From Acidimicrobiales bacterium (lineage in GTDB: Bacteria; Actinomycetota; Acidimicrobiia; Acidimicrobiales; SZUA-35): a DNA stretch of 64,000 nt. Position numbers and translations under genes: made by a program. The notes beneath the pieces are model-generated. The model had not been told where the DNA came from. It saw only the letters and a list, made by a program, of their open reading frames with translations, and did no database searches. The DNA is taken from NCBI GenBank assembly GCA_020629155.1, contig JAHDDW010000004.1:6018-70017 (forward strand), written 5' to 3'. The first letter of the stretch is position 1. Every line of letters begins with the position of its first letter. Below, in pieces: positions 24,950 to 33,594 of the stretch.

Positions 24950-25491
24950 ACGATTCTTCAACGTGGATGCATAGACATCAGAACAAACTTTTTTGGGTGA
25001 TCGTGTTTGGCGCTTTTGCTGGCCTGTTCGCTGTCGCTGCCTTCGACTCGACAACCGAGAGCGACAACGATCGCTTGCAGCGTCTACGTGAATCCTATGC
25101 TTGCCCAACGTGTGACGGGCAAAGCGTTGCCGAGTCACAGGCAAGCGTTGCAGAAGTTATTTCGGCGGTGATTGAAGAAGAAATCCGCACGGGAGCAACC
25201 GATGTCGAGATCCGTGATCTTCTTATTAAGCAATACACCGCTGAAGTTTTACTGAATCCTTCATCTGAAGGTATCTGGGCGTTTATTTGGATAGCGCCGC
25301 TGGTTGTGCTTGCTGGTGGATCAGTCGCTGTGCTGCTTGCATTGAATAGACAGCGTGTTTCGTTATCCAATTCAAAAGTCTTGCTTGTGTTAGGGTTTAC
25401 TGCGTTGTTAGTTCTTGGCATAGCCTATGGAATGACCCAGTTTGTCGGCGAACGAGGCGTAAACGACCTGATTACAGGCGACACCGAGTAA
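24946..25491 (+). CDS. ccmH: Cytochrome c maturation protein CcmH
   Basis: Thiol-disulfide component that hands the reduced apocytochrome to CcmF. N-terminal helix, then the active-site segment YACPTCDGQSVAESQA; the family usually has R-C-P-x-C, so Arg is replaced by Ala here. A periplasmic three-helix bundle (AEVISAVIEEEIRTGATD...) precedes two C-terminal helices. Start ATG 24946 overlaps the ccmG stop by 4 bp. No CcmI gene follows; its role may be absent or located elsewhere. Confidence 0.92.
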   Translation: MNDSSTWMHRHQNKLFWVIVFGAFAGLFAVAAFDSTTESDNDRLQRLRESYACPTCDGQSVAESQASVAEVISAVIEEEIRTGATDVEIRDLLIKQYTAEVLLNPSSEGIWAFIWIAPLVVLAGGSVAVLLALNRQRVSLSNSKVLLVLGFTALLVLGIAYGMTQFVGERGVNDLITGDTE

Positions 25492-25516
25492 CCATCTTCC
25501 TGCTCGAAAGATGGTT
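25490..25516 (+). terminator. Stem-loop at the end of the ccm operon
   Basis: Perfect 9-bp stem AACCATCTT/AAGATGGTT with a 9-base loop, starting at the ccmH stop codon. No T-run follows, so it may act with other factors or only protect the transcript end. Its right arm contains the ATG proposed for the next gene. Confidence 0.45.
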
Positions 25517-26185
25517 GAACAGGGAACGCAACTGAGCGAGGAAAAAACTTCGTCGACAGAGAACCAATCGTTGGCTGCAAAGCCAACAGGGGAGCAAGCT
25601 GGTACTGAAGATAAAAAAGTTTGTCTATCTCACTTTTGACGACGGCCCGATCAAAGCAGTGACCCCAGCTTTGTTAGAAATGCTCTCTGGCCATGATGTG
25701 AAAGCAACTTTTTTGTGCGAGGTGACAGAGTTGAGATCAACTCACGGCTTGCGAAACGGATTGTTCGCGAGGGGCATCAAATTGCTAATCATACCTTTAG
25801 CCATAGCGACCTTATGAAGTTGGATGATCCACTTGCTGATCTGCATAAGACAGGCAAAGTAATTGAAAAAGTGACAGGTGTCTCTGTTCGTTGCTATCGT
25901 CCGCCCTACGGATCGATGGCTGAACCTTTGCGAAGTGAACTTGCAGACGCTGGTCTGAAAGAATGGCGCTGGAATTTTGATACCTTCGACTGGCGACCAG
26001 ATGTGACAGAGGATGACATCCGAAAAAAACTTGCGCTAATCGGGACTAGCGAAGGTCCTTCTGGTAAAGCCATTGTACTTATGCATGATCAAACTAAAGA
26101 ATCAATGAAGTCTGTGCGAGCATTAGATAGTTGGCTAGAGGTGAACAAAAACAACTTCGATTTTCAAACATTGCCTCAATGTTGA
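25511..26185 (+). pseudogene. NodB-type polysaccharide deacetylase, two compensating frameshifts
   Basis: All NodB motifs are present: VYLTFDDGP (metal-binding Asp-Asp), HTFSHSDL (His pair), RPPYGS, NFDTFDWRPD and LMHD. The reading frame changes twice: one base is gained near the A6/T3 runs at 25612-25622 and one is lost in the T6 run at 25709-25714. Correcting both gives a continuous protein from ATG 25511 with an acidic Ser/Glu/Gln-rich head of about 35 residues. No signal peptide is visible. The break may be a sequencing artefact because every motif is intact. Two intact homologues lie at 30737 and 34610. Confidence 0.72.
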
Positions 26186-26248
26186 ATAGGGGTTGTCAGC
26201 TTAGGTGCGATTTCTAGTTGTAGCAAGTTAGATTGCTTTGATGTCTGC

Positions 26249-26254
26249 TAAACT
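26249..26254 (+). promoter_or_regulatory. -10 box of leaderless promoter, 30-residue peptide
   Basis: TAAACT six bases before ATG 26261. Confidence 0.55.
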
Positions 26255-26260
26255 TACTCT

Positions 26261-26353
26261 ATGAGTACAAGAATGTTGCTTATTCTTTCAGTCTTATGCG
26301 GGCTTCTTATCTTGGGTGCGTTTTCGGCACAAATCATTATCAGCTTGCGTTAA
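26261..26353 (+). CDS. 30-residue hydrophobic membrane peptide
   Basis: The product is MSTR, then a single hydrophobic helix (MLLILSVLCGLLILGAFSAQ) and a short tail ending SLR. It has a TAAACT box at the exact leaderless distance, which is the main support for expression. It lies alone upstream of dapB, which has its own promoter. Unknown function; small hydrophobic peptides may bind membrane complexes. Confidence 0.5.
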   Translation: MSTRMLLILSVLCGLLILGAFSAQIIISLR

Positions 26354-26401
26354 GCAGAGAAGTCGTCTGATACATGAAGATGAATAAAAAGCCATCTCCT
26401 G

Positions 26402-26407
26402 TAGGAT
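26402..26407 (+). promoter_or_regulatory. -10 box of leaderless promoter, dapB
   Basis: TAGGAT six bases before ATG 26414. Confidence 0.65.
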
Positions 26408-26413
26408 CAGTGC

Positions 26414-27214
26414 ATGAGTCAAAAAGTTGTTAATGTTGGTGTCCTTGGAGCAGCTGGCCGTATGGGTCGAGAAGTATGTCGGGCAGTGGAAGCTGCTGAC
26501 GGTCTGAATCTTGTGGCAGGCGTCGATCCTGGCGCGGCAGGAGAGACAATTGCAGATCTTGCTGGAATTGACTCTGAGGTTGTCGTCTCTGACTCCTTGG
26601 ATGTGTTAGTCGCTGCTGGCGTTGACGTGGCGATAGATTTTACACATGTTGACGTAGCGAAGCAAAACATGGTTTTTTGCGCACAAAATAGTATTCACAG
26701 TGTGATTGGCACGTCTGGGTTTGCTGAAGATTCTCATGATGAAATTGCGTCTTTGTTTACTTCTTCTAATTGTTTGATTGTCGCAAATTTTTCTATCAGC
26801 GCTGTTTTGCTAGAACGTTATGCTGCGATGGCCGCTCCTTATTTCGACACGGCTGAAATTATCGAGTTGCACCATAACCAGAAAGTAGATGCCCCGAGCG
26901 GTACATCAGTTGCTATTGCCGAGCAGATGGCTGCGGCGAGTGACCAATGGGCAGACGATCCGACAACGCTAGTGAGTATCGACGGTGCTAGAGGAGCGGA
27001 AGGCCCTGGAGGCATCCGACTGCATTCGGTACGCATGGATGGAATGGTCGGCCATCAAGAAGTGCTTTTGGGTACCACGGGTCAAACATTAACGTTGCGG
27101 CAAGATTCATATAACCGTACGTCATTTATGCCAGGCGTAGTGTTGGCAGCGAAAAAAGTAGGCGACATAGCTGGGCCTGGTTTGTCAATTGGTTTGCAAG
27201 CCGTAATGGACTAG
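26414..27214 (+). CDS. dapB: 4-hydroxy-tetrahydrodipicolinate reductase DapB
   Basis: Reduces 4-hydroxy-tetrahydrodipicolinate with NAD(P)H in the lysine and diaminopimelate pathway, feeding peptidoglycan synthesis. The nucleotide site is VGVLGAAGRMGREVC at residue 6; the catalytic and substrate motif is IELHHNQKVDAPSGTSVAIAEQM (His-His and Lys). The C-terminal QTLTLRQDSYNRTSFMPGVVLA is conserved. Length 266 is standard. Leaderless: TAGGAT is six bases upstream. It is monocistronic here. Confidence 0.95.
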   Translation: MSQKVVNVGVLGAAGRMGREVCRAVEAADGLNLVAGVDPGAAGETIADLAGIDSEVVVSDSLDVLVAAGVDVAIDFTHVDVAKQNMVFCAQNSIHSVIGTSGFAEDSHDEIASLFTSSNCLIVANFSISAVLLERYAAMAAPYFDTAEIIELHHNQKVDAPSGTSVAIAEQMAAASDQWADDPTTLVSIDGARGAEGPGGIRLHSVRMDGMVGHQEVLLGTTGQTLTLRQDSYNRTSFMPGVVLAAKKVGDIAGPGLSIGLQAVMD

Positions 27215-27218
27215 AGGG

Positions 27219-27896
27219 CTATTCCTGGTTGTCTTTATCATCTGAAGTGATTTCGAGCACTCCTTTAAGGCCAGAACCTTTGCCTTTAAATTCAGAAAAG
27301 ACAAACCAGACAACCATTAACGCCGAGAAGACAAGAACAGGGATTTGGTACTCGCCTATGAAGTTTCGAACCGTTTCGATAGCGCCACCAGCTTTAAAAC
27401 CGAACCAGCGTATAGCTATAAGTCTTGCGACAGTGCCTAAAGCGACAAGAGGAAAAAATATTTTCGCAGGGATTTTCAAGACAGCTGCGATCAGATAGAA
27501 GATGGTGCTGGGAGCGATAAGTAACATGAGATATGCATATTTTTGCAAGGTTTTTTGTTCCTTGCGGACAAGAGGGCCATATGTTTTGCTTCGATTCTCA
27601 ATCCACGTCAGGGTCTTTTCGCTGTACCAAAAGCCGAGTAGGAAATAGATGGGCGTTGCCAACATAAGCCGTGCGAAGGCTATCGAATAGTAGGGCAGAG
27701 CTGCGATTTCTTCTTCACCATGACTTAAAATAAGGTTTTGATTAATAGGGTTTAAAGCAATAAGAATTTCTCGATGTCCTTCAAGTAGCGCCCCGAATAA
27801 CAGGTTTCCAGTCATTGCTAGGATAAAAATGGCGAATGCTAACGCAACAAAGATGCGAACGATCGATTTGGCTGGTGGCTGGTTTCTTGTAAACAC
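27219..27896 (-). CDS. DedA/SNARE-associated-like membrane protein
   Basis: 225 residues with four to five membrane helices (about 12-32, 70-92, 116-140, 145-165, 185-205) and a charged C-terminal tail. The middle pattern LLIAPSTIFYLIAAVLKIPAKIFFPLVALGTVARLIAIRWFG resembles the VTT/DedA domain, whose members move phospholipids or undecaprenyl phosphate between leaflets. This match is by topology and general pattern only. The start is a GTG with AAAGG seven bases upstream. It converges with dapB with only 4 bp between the stop codons. Confidence 0.6.
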   Translation of the reverse strand: MFTRNQPPAKSIVRIFVALAFAIFILAMTGNLLFGALLEGHREILIALNPINQNLILSHGEEEIAALPYYSIAFARLMLATPIYFLLGFWYSEKTLTWIENRSKTYGPLVRKEQKTLQKYAYLMLLIAPSTIFYLIAAVLKIPAKIFFPLVALGTVARLIAIRWFGFKAGGAIETVRNFIGEYQIPVLVFSALMVVWFVFSEFKGKGSGLKGVLEITSDDKDNQE

Positions 27897-28097
27897 TAGT
27901 AGACCTTTTTTGGCGTTTGGCTCCGCTTATACAAGTATAGGTGGGAAACCTTCACAGCTTCGTGCCTACTATAATAAAACTCGGGAGTTCAGTGGGTTCG
28001 TTCAGTTTGAGCTGAGTGAATCGCAGATTATCCTATTATGAAAGATGCCGCAAAGATCCAATAAATGTTTGGCTGGCTAAGTAGTGTGAGGTGGCTT

Positions 28098-29081
28098 ATG
28101 GAAAAGAACGAATTGATATGTGTGATCCTTATGCGTGAGAAATTTGGGATTACAAAAGAATGTATCCAAACATTGATAAATCAAACACAAGATTGCCCTG
28201 TCGTTTTCTTGCATACAGGTATTCCTAAAAGTCTTAGTAAGGGTTTAGAACAACTCTCGGAGAACGAACCTCGGTTTAGAACTCACCAAATCGCAAGCCA
28301 CTTCATGTTGCCAAATGATGTTTTGAATGTCGCAATGGAAAAGTTTGGCGAACAGTATAAGTATATGCTTACTATCGATAACGACGTAGTTCTAGAAAAT
28401 AATGCTATTGAAGCTATGGTAACGTGTGCAAGACAAACAGGAAGCGCAGTAATTCAGCCTTTACTATTAGAAGGCCGTGAAGACGAAGTGCATTACGACC
28501 CGCCAATCTCAAAAATACAATTAACAGATGATGGTGTCTACACGTACTGTGCAAGAACTTTAGAGAAAGCAGCTGAACGTTTCCCAAGAATACCGATAGG
28601 CGATACTGGAGTTCAAAGAAGGATTTATCATGTAGAACGGCATTGCCTTCTGCTAGAACCAGAAGGCTTGAAAGGGATTTTTCCGCTTGAGCCGTATCTT
28701 AATACGCGTGAATGGTTAGATCTAAGTCTTAGACTTTTCGTAAAAAATGTAGCAATACATTTTGAACCAAATGCTACAGCACGATACATTATCAAGCCAG
28801 TAAGTCAAGAAGACAGTGACTATTTTCAGCTTCGATGGGACAAAAAACTCGCTGAATTCTCCAATGAGTATGTAAAAAATAAGTGGAATATCCTCAATTT
28901 CCTTGATTCGAATAAGTTTGTTGCTGGGATGAATCGCTATTTTAAGGCAGCTATCTCACCACAACCTAATGTTTTCAGAGGAGCCCCAATAGCGGCGAAC
29001 CGGGTTGTAGCGCCTACTATGGCGTTTCCAAGGTATAGGAGTGGCAACAATCATACACCTGCTCCTATGTCAACGTTATAG
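28098..29081 (+). CDS. GT2-like glycosyltransferase opening the polysaccharide cluster
   Basis: 327 residues with a GT-A-like layout: an N-terminal Rossmann part (ELICVILMREKFGITKECIQ...), the metal-binding segment YMLTIDNDVVLENNAIEAM (Asp-x-Asp), and a central region with IQPLLLEGREDE. The far C-terminus is Pro/Ala/Asn-rich and may be extended. I choose the ATG at 28098 with GAGG seven bases upstream; 28065 is possible. It starts a run of polysaccharide genes; this part is AT-richer than the ccm or valS regions. Donor and acceptor unknown. Confidence 0.68.
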   Translation: MEKNELICVILMREKFGITKECIQTLINQTQDCPVVFLHTGIPKSLSKGLEQLSENEPRFRTHQIASHFMLPNDVLNVAMEKFGEQYKYMLTIDNDVVLENNAIEAMVTCARQTGSAVIQPLLLEGREDEVHYDPPISKIQLTDDGVYTYCARTLEKAAERFPRIPIGDTGVQRRIYHVERHCLLLEPEGLKGIFPLEPYLNTREWLDLSLRLFVKNVAIHFEPNATARYIIKPVSQEDSDYFQLRWDKKLAEFSNEYVKNKWNILNFLDSNKFVAGMNRYFKAAISPQPNVFRGAPIAANRVVAPTMAFPRYRSGNNHTPAPMSTL

Positions 29082-29095
29082 TTTTAAGCCTACCG

Positions 29096-29737
29096 ATGAC
29101 CTCCAACAGTTCACCAGATTTTTTAACCATTTTTGATATGGACGGTGTCATTTTTGCAACAGATGCTACTAAAGGCGAGGGGCTTGCTAATTGCTTCCCA
29201 GAGCAATATCGGCAAGCCGTTGCTGCATACAATAGAGATATGGGCGGAGTCCCTCGCTCAGATAAGTTTGACTACATATTCAGAGAAATCTGCCCAGAAC
29301 TTGAACATAACCGTACTGAGATTATAGAGACGTACAACGAGTTTGTATCTAACTTGTACCAGAAAGCTGATCTCATTCCAGGGGTTGTGACACTTCTAAA
29401 GTCAGGTTTGACAATTAACTGGTTGGCTACATCTGCTCCTACTAAAGAAGCAGAAAAAGCACTAGCGATCCATGGAATTCATCAATATTTTGACAGAATC
29501 TATGGATACCCGACACGGAAAGAGGAAGTTCTAGAAGCTTCCAAATTGTTTGGCCTTAAAACTATATTCTTTGGTGATTCGCAAGCGGATCGTCAGTCTG
29601 CCAAAGCAACGAAGACAAATTTTGCTGGTGTAGATTACGAAGTTCACGGGAGATTTACAGAGAAGACTTACATTGTTAAATCTTTTGATGGTATTGATAT
29701 TAGAGAAACTTATACGCAAACTTGTACTCAGCTGTGA
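29096..29737 (+). CDS. HAD-superfamily phosphatase
   Basis: 213 residues. Motif I is FDMDGVIF with the nucleophile Asp, motif II is LATSAPTKEA (Ser/Thr), a Lys lies in YPTRKEEVLEA, and motif IV is FFGDSQADRQSA with the metal-binding Asp residues. A helical cap domain lies between motifs I and II. Such enzymes hydrolyse phosphate monoesters, here perhaps a sugar phosphate for the surrounding polysaccharide pathway. It follows the glycosyltransferase after 14 bp. Confidence 0.83.
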   Translation: MTSNSSPDFLTIFDMDGVIFATDATKGEGLANCFPEQYRQAVAAYNRDMGGVPRSDKFDYIFREICPELEHNRTEIIETYNEFVSNLYQKADLIPGVVTLLKSGLTINWLATSAPTKEAEKALAIHGIHQYFDRIYGYPTRKEEVLEASKLFGLKTIFFGDSQADRQSAKATKTNFAGVDYEVHGRFTEKTYIVKSFDGIDIRETYTQTCTQL

Positions 29738-29791
29738 CACGATAGCAAGTAACAAAATTTTTGAGACTTAGCGAATAAACCCTGCCAGCGG

Positions 29792-29797
29792 TATAAT
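29792..29797 (+). promoter_or_regulatory. Perfect TATAAT -10 box ahead of a short leader frame
   Basis: TATAAT lies six bases before a GTG at 29804, the leaderless arrangement, and 43 bases before the glycosyltransferase ATG. Confidence 0.6.
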
Positions 29798-29803
29798 ACA
29801 GAT

Positions 29804-29851
29804 GTGAATCAATTCTCTGCTCAGGTAAAGACAACCTCAGATGAAACTTAG
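29804..29851 (+). CDS. Possible 15-residue leader peptide overlapping a glycosyltransferase start
   Basis: GTG-initiated frame VNQFSAQVKTTSDET ending TAG, overlapping the following gene by 11 bp in another frame. Support is its exact leaderless spacing from TATAAT. If translated it would couple to, or compete with, the glycosyltransferase start. Confidence 0.35.
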   Translation: MNQFSAQVKTTSDET

Positions 29852-30740
29852 TGTTGTCATTCCGTCAAATGATTTACCACAACGGCTTGATCTTGTTCTA
29901 AGCCAGATCTTCCAAGCAGCCAGTATGCAAGAGGTCGAATGTATCTTGGTTATCGATCAAGCTCGGCTTTCTACAAGACTTGCAGCCAGGAAGAACCAGG
30001 TGGCTAGTTCTTTCCCCTTAACGAAGATTTGTTTGAATAAAAACGGTCCCAAAGGCGCATACGTGTGCCGTCATCTTGGAGTTGCAAATGCAAGCGGAGA
30101 AATCGTAGTATTCCTGGACGACGATACCGTTCCAACTGATGAATATTTTTCGCTTGTGGAAAGGGTAATGACCTTGAATCTAAATGTGGATGGAGTAACT
30201 GGCCCGATCGTTGAAACAGCTTCTGATGTTTTCGGAGAATTGCGCAAGGTCGGATATCAGCTACGATATAAAAAGCATCTTTCGCCTCTTTATCAACAGC
30301 AGCTTAAACGTCGCTACGGTTTGAGGGAGGGCCTGTATTCGCCATATGTTAGCGGAGGAAACTTCGTAATAAGAGCAGCGGCCTACAAGAAATTCGGTGG
30401 TTATGAACCTGTTCCTGGAATAGGACAAGACCGAATTTTCGGGCAACGAATATTTGATAAGGGAGGGAGTTTGCTATTTGCACAGGACTTGAGTGTGGGC
30501 CACGAAAATCAAGGTGGATGTGTGCAACTAGTTAAAGGAAGGTTTCAAAGTGGTATTCGTTCAACAGAAGAGAAAAACTCTACCTCAAGATGGGACGCTG
30601 AGTTGTTTCGAAGTCTAGGACGTTCTCATGGTCTTGTCGGTCGTATAGTTGTAACTCTTCACTATGGTGCCTTCGTTGCAGGCCGAGTTTTTTCGCAGAT
30701 GCGACGTAAATCAATTTTTCTGAATTCTAGGGAATCATGA
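29841..30740 (+). CDS. Family 2 glycosyltransferase
   Basis: 299 residues. GT2 opening LSVVIPSNDLPQRLDLVLSQI, the donor metal site VFLDDDTVP (near residue 92), and an acceptor region YVSGGNFVIRAAAYKKFGGY that is typical of GT2 enzymes, where a later Asp or Glu (GQDRIFGQRI) is the base. Probably builds a surface polysaccharide from nucleotide sugars. It overlaps the deacetylase gene that follows by 4 bp (ATGA), so the two are coupled. Confidence 0.86.
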   Translation: MKLSVVIPSNDLPQRLDLVLSQIFQAASMQEVECILVIDQARLSTRLAARKNQVASSFPLTKICLNKNGPKGAYVCRHLGVANASGEIVVFLDDDTVPTDEYFSLVERVMTLNLNVDGVTGPIVETASDVFGELRKVGYQLRYKKHLSPLYQQQLKRRYGLREGLYSPYVSGGNFVIRAAAYKKFGGYEPVPGIGQDRIFGQRIFDKGGSLLFAQDLSVGHENQGGCVQLVKGRFQSGIRSTEEKNSTSRWDAELFRSLGRSHGLVGRIVVTLHYGAFVAGRVFSQMRRKSIFLNSRES

Positions 30741-31411
30741 AAGTACGCGCACTTGGTTTTCATCATGTTGATGACACCCTTGCTGACTATACAAGCGTCC
30801 AGACGTCGCTTTTTTTCGACGTTATCAAACAGCTCGCAGCTGAGTCTGTTTTCGTTGTGCCTAGTAGTAAGAATCAAAGCAAACGTGATTTGTATATCAC
30901 GTTTGATGATGCCTACAAATCTATTTATGAACCGTGTATAGCAGCCAATAGGAAATGGGGATTCACCGCCACAATATTTGTCGTAACAGATTATATCAAC
31001 AAGCCTAATCTTTGGAATGTAAAAGCTAAGTATCTGCGGCATCACATGAGTCTCACGGAGTTACATCATCTTCAATCTCTTGGATTTGAGATCGGCAACC
31101 ATACCGCTTCGCATCAATATCTACCTAAATTATCAGAGTCTCTTTTGCACGAAGAAATTATGGAGAGCGCAGAAAAAATAAAATATGAGTTCGGTAGGTC
31201 TAAAGCATTTGCATACCCCTTTGGAGCGTGGTCTGAACGAATAGTAGACATAGTTTCTAGAGAACACGATATTGCATTTTCGACATTTAACAAGTCTCGA
31301 AATGTCGATTCAGCTACGTCTAAATTTAATTTGCGGCGATTCATGGTGTGCGGACATCATACGCCAGCTGATGTTAACGCATATCTCCATGGCCTAGACG
31401 AAAATTTATAG
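30737..31411 (+). CDS. NodB-type polysaccharide deacetylase
   Basis: 224 residues. Motif 1 is DLYITFDDAYKS (the second Asp binds metal), motif 2 NHTASHQYL (His pair, H-x3-H), and motif 3 FAYPFGAWSERIVD. The overall order matches cytoplasmic or secreted NodB homology enzymes that remove N- or O-acetyl groups from sugars. No signal peptide is visible. Coupled to the upstream glycosyltransferase; both likely act on one repeat unit. Confidence 0.85.
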   Translation: MKVRALGFHHVDDTLADYTSVQTSLFFDVIKQLAAESVFVVPSSKNQSKRDLYITFDDAYKSIYEPCIAANRKWGFTATIFVVTDYINKPNLWNVKAKYLRHHMSLTELHHLQSLGFEIGNHTASHQYLPKLSESLLHEEIMESAEKIKYEFGRSKAFAYPFGAWSERIVDIVSREHDIAFSTFNKSRNVDSATSKFNLRRFMVCGHHTPADVNAYLHGLDENL

Positions 31412-31441
31412 TTCATACCTCATCGAAGACAGAGCGGAACA

Positions 31442-32755
31442 ATGAAATTACGAGAAAAACTGGAAATGAAAACAGCTAAAGTAGCTGTTATCGGCCTTGG
31501 ATATGTTGGGCTGGCTCAAGCACTTAGAATTCACGATGGTGGTTTCGAAATAGCTGGCTACGACATATCTGAAGAGAAAATAAAAATGCTATCTAACGGC
31601 GTCTCATATGTCGAAACAGTATCTGATGGGCATATTGCGAAAGCTAATAGATCTGACAAGGTGGTTTGGACTCATGATAAACGAGAACTTACAAGTTGCG
31701 ATGTCTTTGTTATCTGTGTGCCAACTCCGCTGTATGATGACAAGACTCCAAACCTTGATTTTGTTATCAACGCATTAAAAACAGTTAGAAACTTGAGAGA
31801 AAAAGACTTTATGGTGTTACTTGAGTCGACCACATTTCCTGGAACAACAGACGCGCTAGCTAAACCGTTACTTGAAGAAAATGGTCTTCAGCTTGGGAAG
31901 GATTTTTACCTCGCATATTCGCCTGAGAGAGAAGATCCTGGTAACCTACCGTTGGAAGTTGTACCCAAAATTGTATCTGGATGCGATGATGATTCTCTGA
32001 ATTGTGCAACGCAATTCTACGACTGTTTCATTGACGAGATTGTGCGTGTGAGCAGCCCAAGGGTCGCTGAAGCCACTAAATTGTTAGAAAATACTTTTCG
32101 AGCAGTAAATATCTCTCTAGTAAACCAATTAAAAGTTTTGTTTAATCGTATGGAAATCGACATTTGGGAAGTTGTCAAAGCTGCTTCAACAAAACCATTC
32201 GGCTATATGCCATTTTCCCCTGGGCCAGGTGTTGGAGGTCATTGTATTCCTATCGATCCGATGTACCTCTCTTGGGCAGCAAATCAGTACGGGTTTGATT
32301 TATCAATGGTTAATCTAGCTGATAAAATTAATAGATCTATACCTGATTTTGTGGTTAGTGAAATCGTGCAAAAGCTAGATAATAACGACGTAAGAGGAAA
32401 ATCTATACTGGTGATTGGGCTTGCTTATAAACCTAATATCTCTGATACCCGTGAGAGTCCAGCCTTAACGATAATCCAAAATCTATGTAAACTTGGAGCA
32501 GTCGTTGAGTTCCATGACCCTCATGTTAAGGTAAACCCTTTTACGGAGCAAAGTTCTTGTAACAAGCCAGTCCCAATAATCGATTTATGCGAGGTGACTA
32601 GCGGACAATACGATGCTGTAGTTATTTTAACAGACCATGACGTAATAAATTATGAGAAGTTGTTGGAGTTAGAGTGTCCCATTATCGATACCCGTAACTC
32701 CTTTCGTCGGCGAGGGTTTGATGAAAAAGTAGCTAAGTATCTATTGCATGCATGA
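31442..32755 (+). CDS. Nucleotide-sugar 6-dehydrogenase, UDP-GlcNAc/UDP-ManNAc type
   Basis: Oxidises the C6 hydroxyl of a UDP sugar to a carboxylate in two NAD-dependent steps. The N-terminal Rossmann motif is VAVIGLGYVGLAQALRI; the central helix includes EATKLLENTFRAVNISLVNQ; the catalytic Cys is in PGPGVGGHCIPIDPMYLSW, a form typical of the WbpA/UDP-N-acetylglucosamine dehydrogenase branch; the C-terminal domain has GLAYKPNISDTRESPAL. Length 437 is usual. It supplies an acidic sugar for the cluster. Confidence 0.88.
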   Translation: MKLREKLEMKTAKVAVIGLGYVGLAQALRIHDGGFEIAGYDISEEKIKMLSNGVSYVETVSDGHIAKANRSDKVVWTHDKRELTSCDVFVICVPTPLYDDKTPNLDFVINALKTVRNLREKDFMVLLESTTFPGTTDALAKPLLEENGLQLGKDFYLAYSPEREDPGNLPLEVVPKIVSGCDDDSLNCATQFYDCFIDEIVRVSSPRVAEATKLLENTFRAVNISLVNQLKVLFNRMEIDIWEVVKAASTKPFGYMPFSPGPGVGGHCIPIDPMYLSWAANQYGFDLSMVNLADKINRSIPDFVVSEIVQKLDNNDVRGKSILVIGLAYKPNISDTRESPALTIIQNLCKLGAVVEFHDPHVKVNPFTEQSSCNKPVPIIDLCEVTSGQYDAVVILTDHDVINYEKLLELECPIIDTRNSFRRRGFDEKVAKYLLHA

Positions 32756-32847
32756 CCCGCAAATTCTGCACAACAACCATGTAGATATCAGCGGTCTATA
32801 TCGGAAAGACTAAGGAACAATTTTGATAACTGCTAGGCTGGGTTAGT

Positions 32848-33429
32848 ATGGGCGAGCACAAAAAAACTATTTTTATTATCCCTGGATATACAGAACAAGC
32901 AACTCAGACGCAGTATCAACCTTTATGCAATTTTTTTGAAGAGAATCAGTACTTGGTGCAGAAACCAGAAATTACGTGGAAATACCGAACTATGTCTGAT
33001 TATGTTAGCTACTTCACCGATTTCTATGTGCAACACAAAACAGACTATAACGATGTTCTAGGGTTCTCTTTCGGAGCTATGATCGCATTTATATCAGCTC
33101 CTCAACTTCAGCCAGATTCATTGTATCTGTGCTCTTTGTCGCCATATTTCCGTGATGATTTGCCAGGCCTTAAAAAGACGTGGTTGAAACAAATCGGTAG
33201 AAGACGGGTAGAGCATTTCCGAACGCTGGATGCGAAACAACTAGGACGCAAGATAGACATGCCGACAACAATTTTTTGTGGCGACAAAGAAGATAAGTCT
33301 GTGATGAAACGATGCACGCAAACAAGTCAAGAAGTGCCTAACGCAAAGCTTGTTGTTGTGAAAGACGCACCGCACGATATTGGGCATCCAAACTATACAA
33401 AAACAGTGATTGATGCTGTAGCGTTATGA
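32848..33429 (+). CDS. Small alpha/beta hydrolase
   Basis: 193 residues. IFIIPGYTEQA is the usual first strand and oxyanion turn, VLGFSFGAMIAF is the nucleophile elbow with Ser, FCGDKEDKSVM offers the acid, and KDAPHDIGHPNY offers the His. The small size suggests no lid domain. Substrate unknown; it might be an esterase acting on an acyl group of the polysaccharide. TAGGCT lies eight bases before the ATG. Confidence 0.78.
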   Translation: MGEHKKTIFIIPGYTEQATQTQYQPLCNFFEENQYLVQKPEITWKYRTMSDYVSYFTDFYVQHKTDYNDVLGFSFGAMIAFISAPQLQPDSLYLCSLSPYFRDDLPGLKKTWLKQIGRRRVEHFRTLDAKQLGRKIDMPTTIFCGDKEDKSVMKRCTQTSQEVPNAKLVVVKDAPHDIGHPNYTKTVIDAVAL

Positions 33430-33594
33430 CCAGTTGGCTCTTTTGCTTTAGCTAAATTTTTGTATGAAAAGAAGTCTGCGCTACTTGGGTTGGTGGCGTT
33501 TCCAAAGCTAGATTACCGCATATTTACCTAGATGATTGCTTTGCTAACCAGGGAGGCCTACATTATCGGAGGGCGCACGTAGAGGAGTTGTAGT

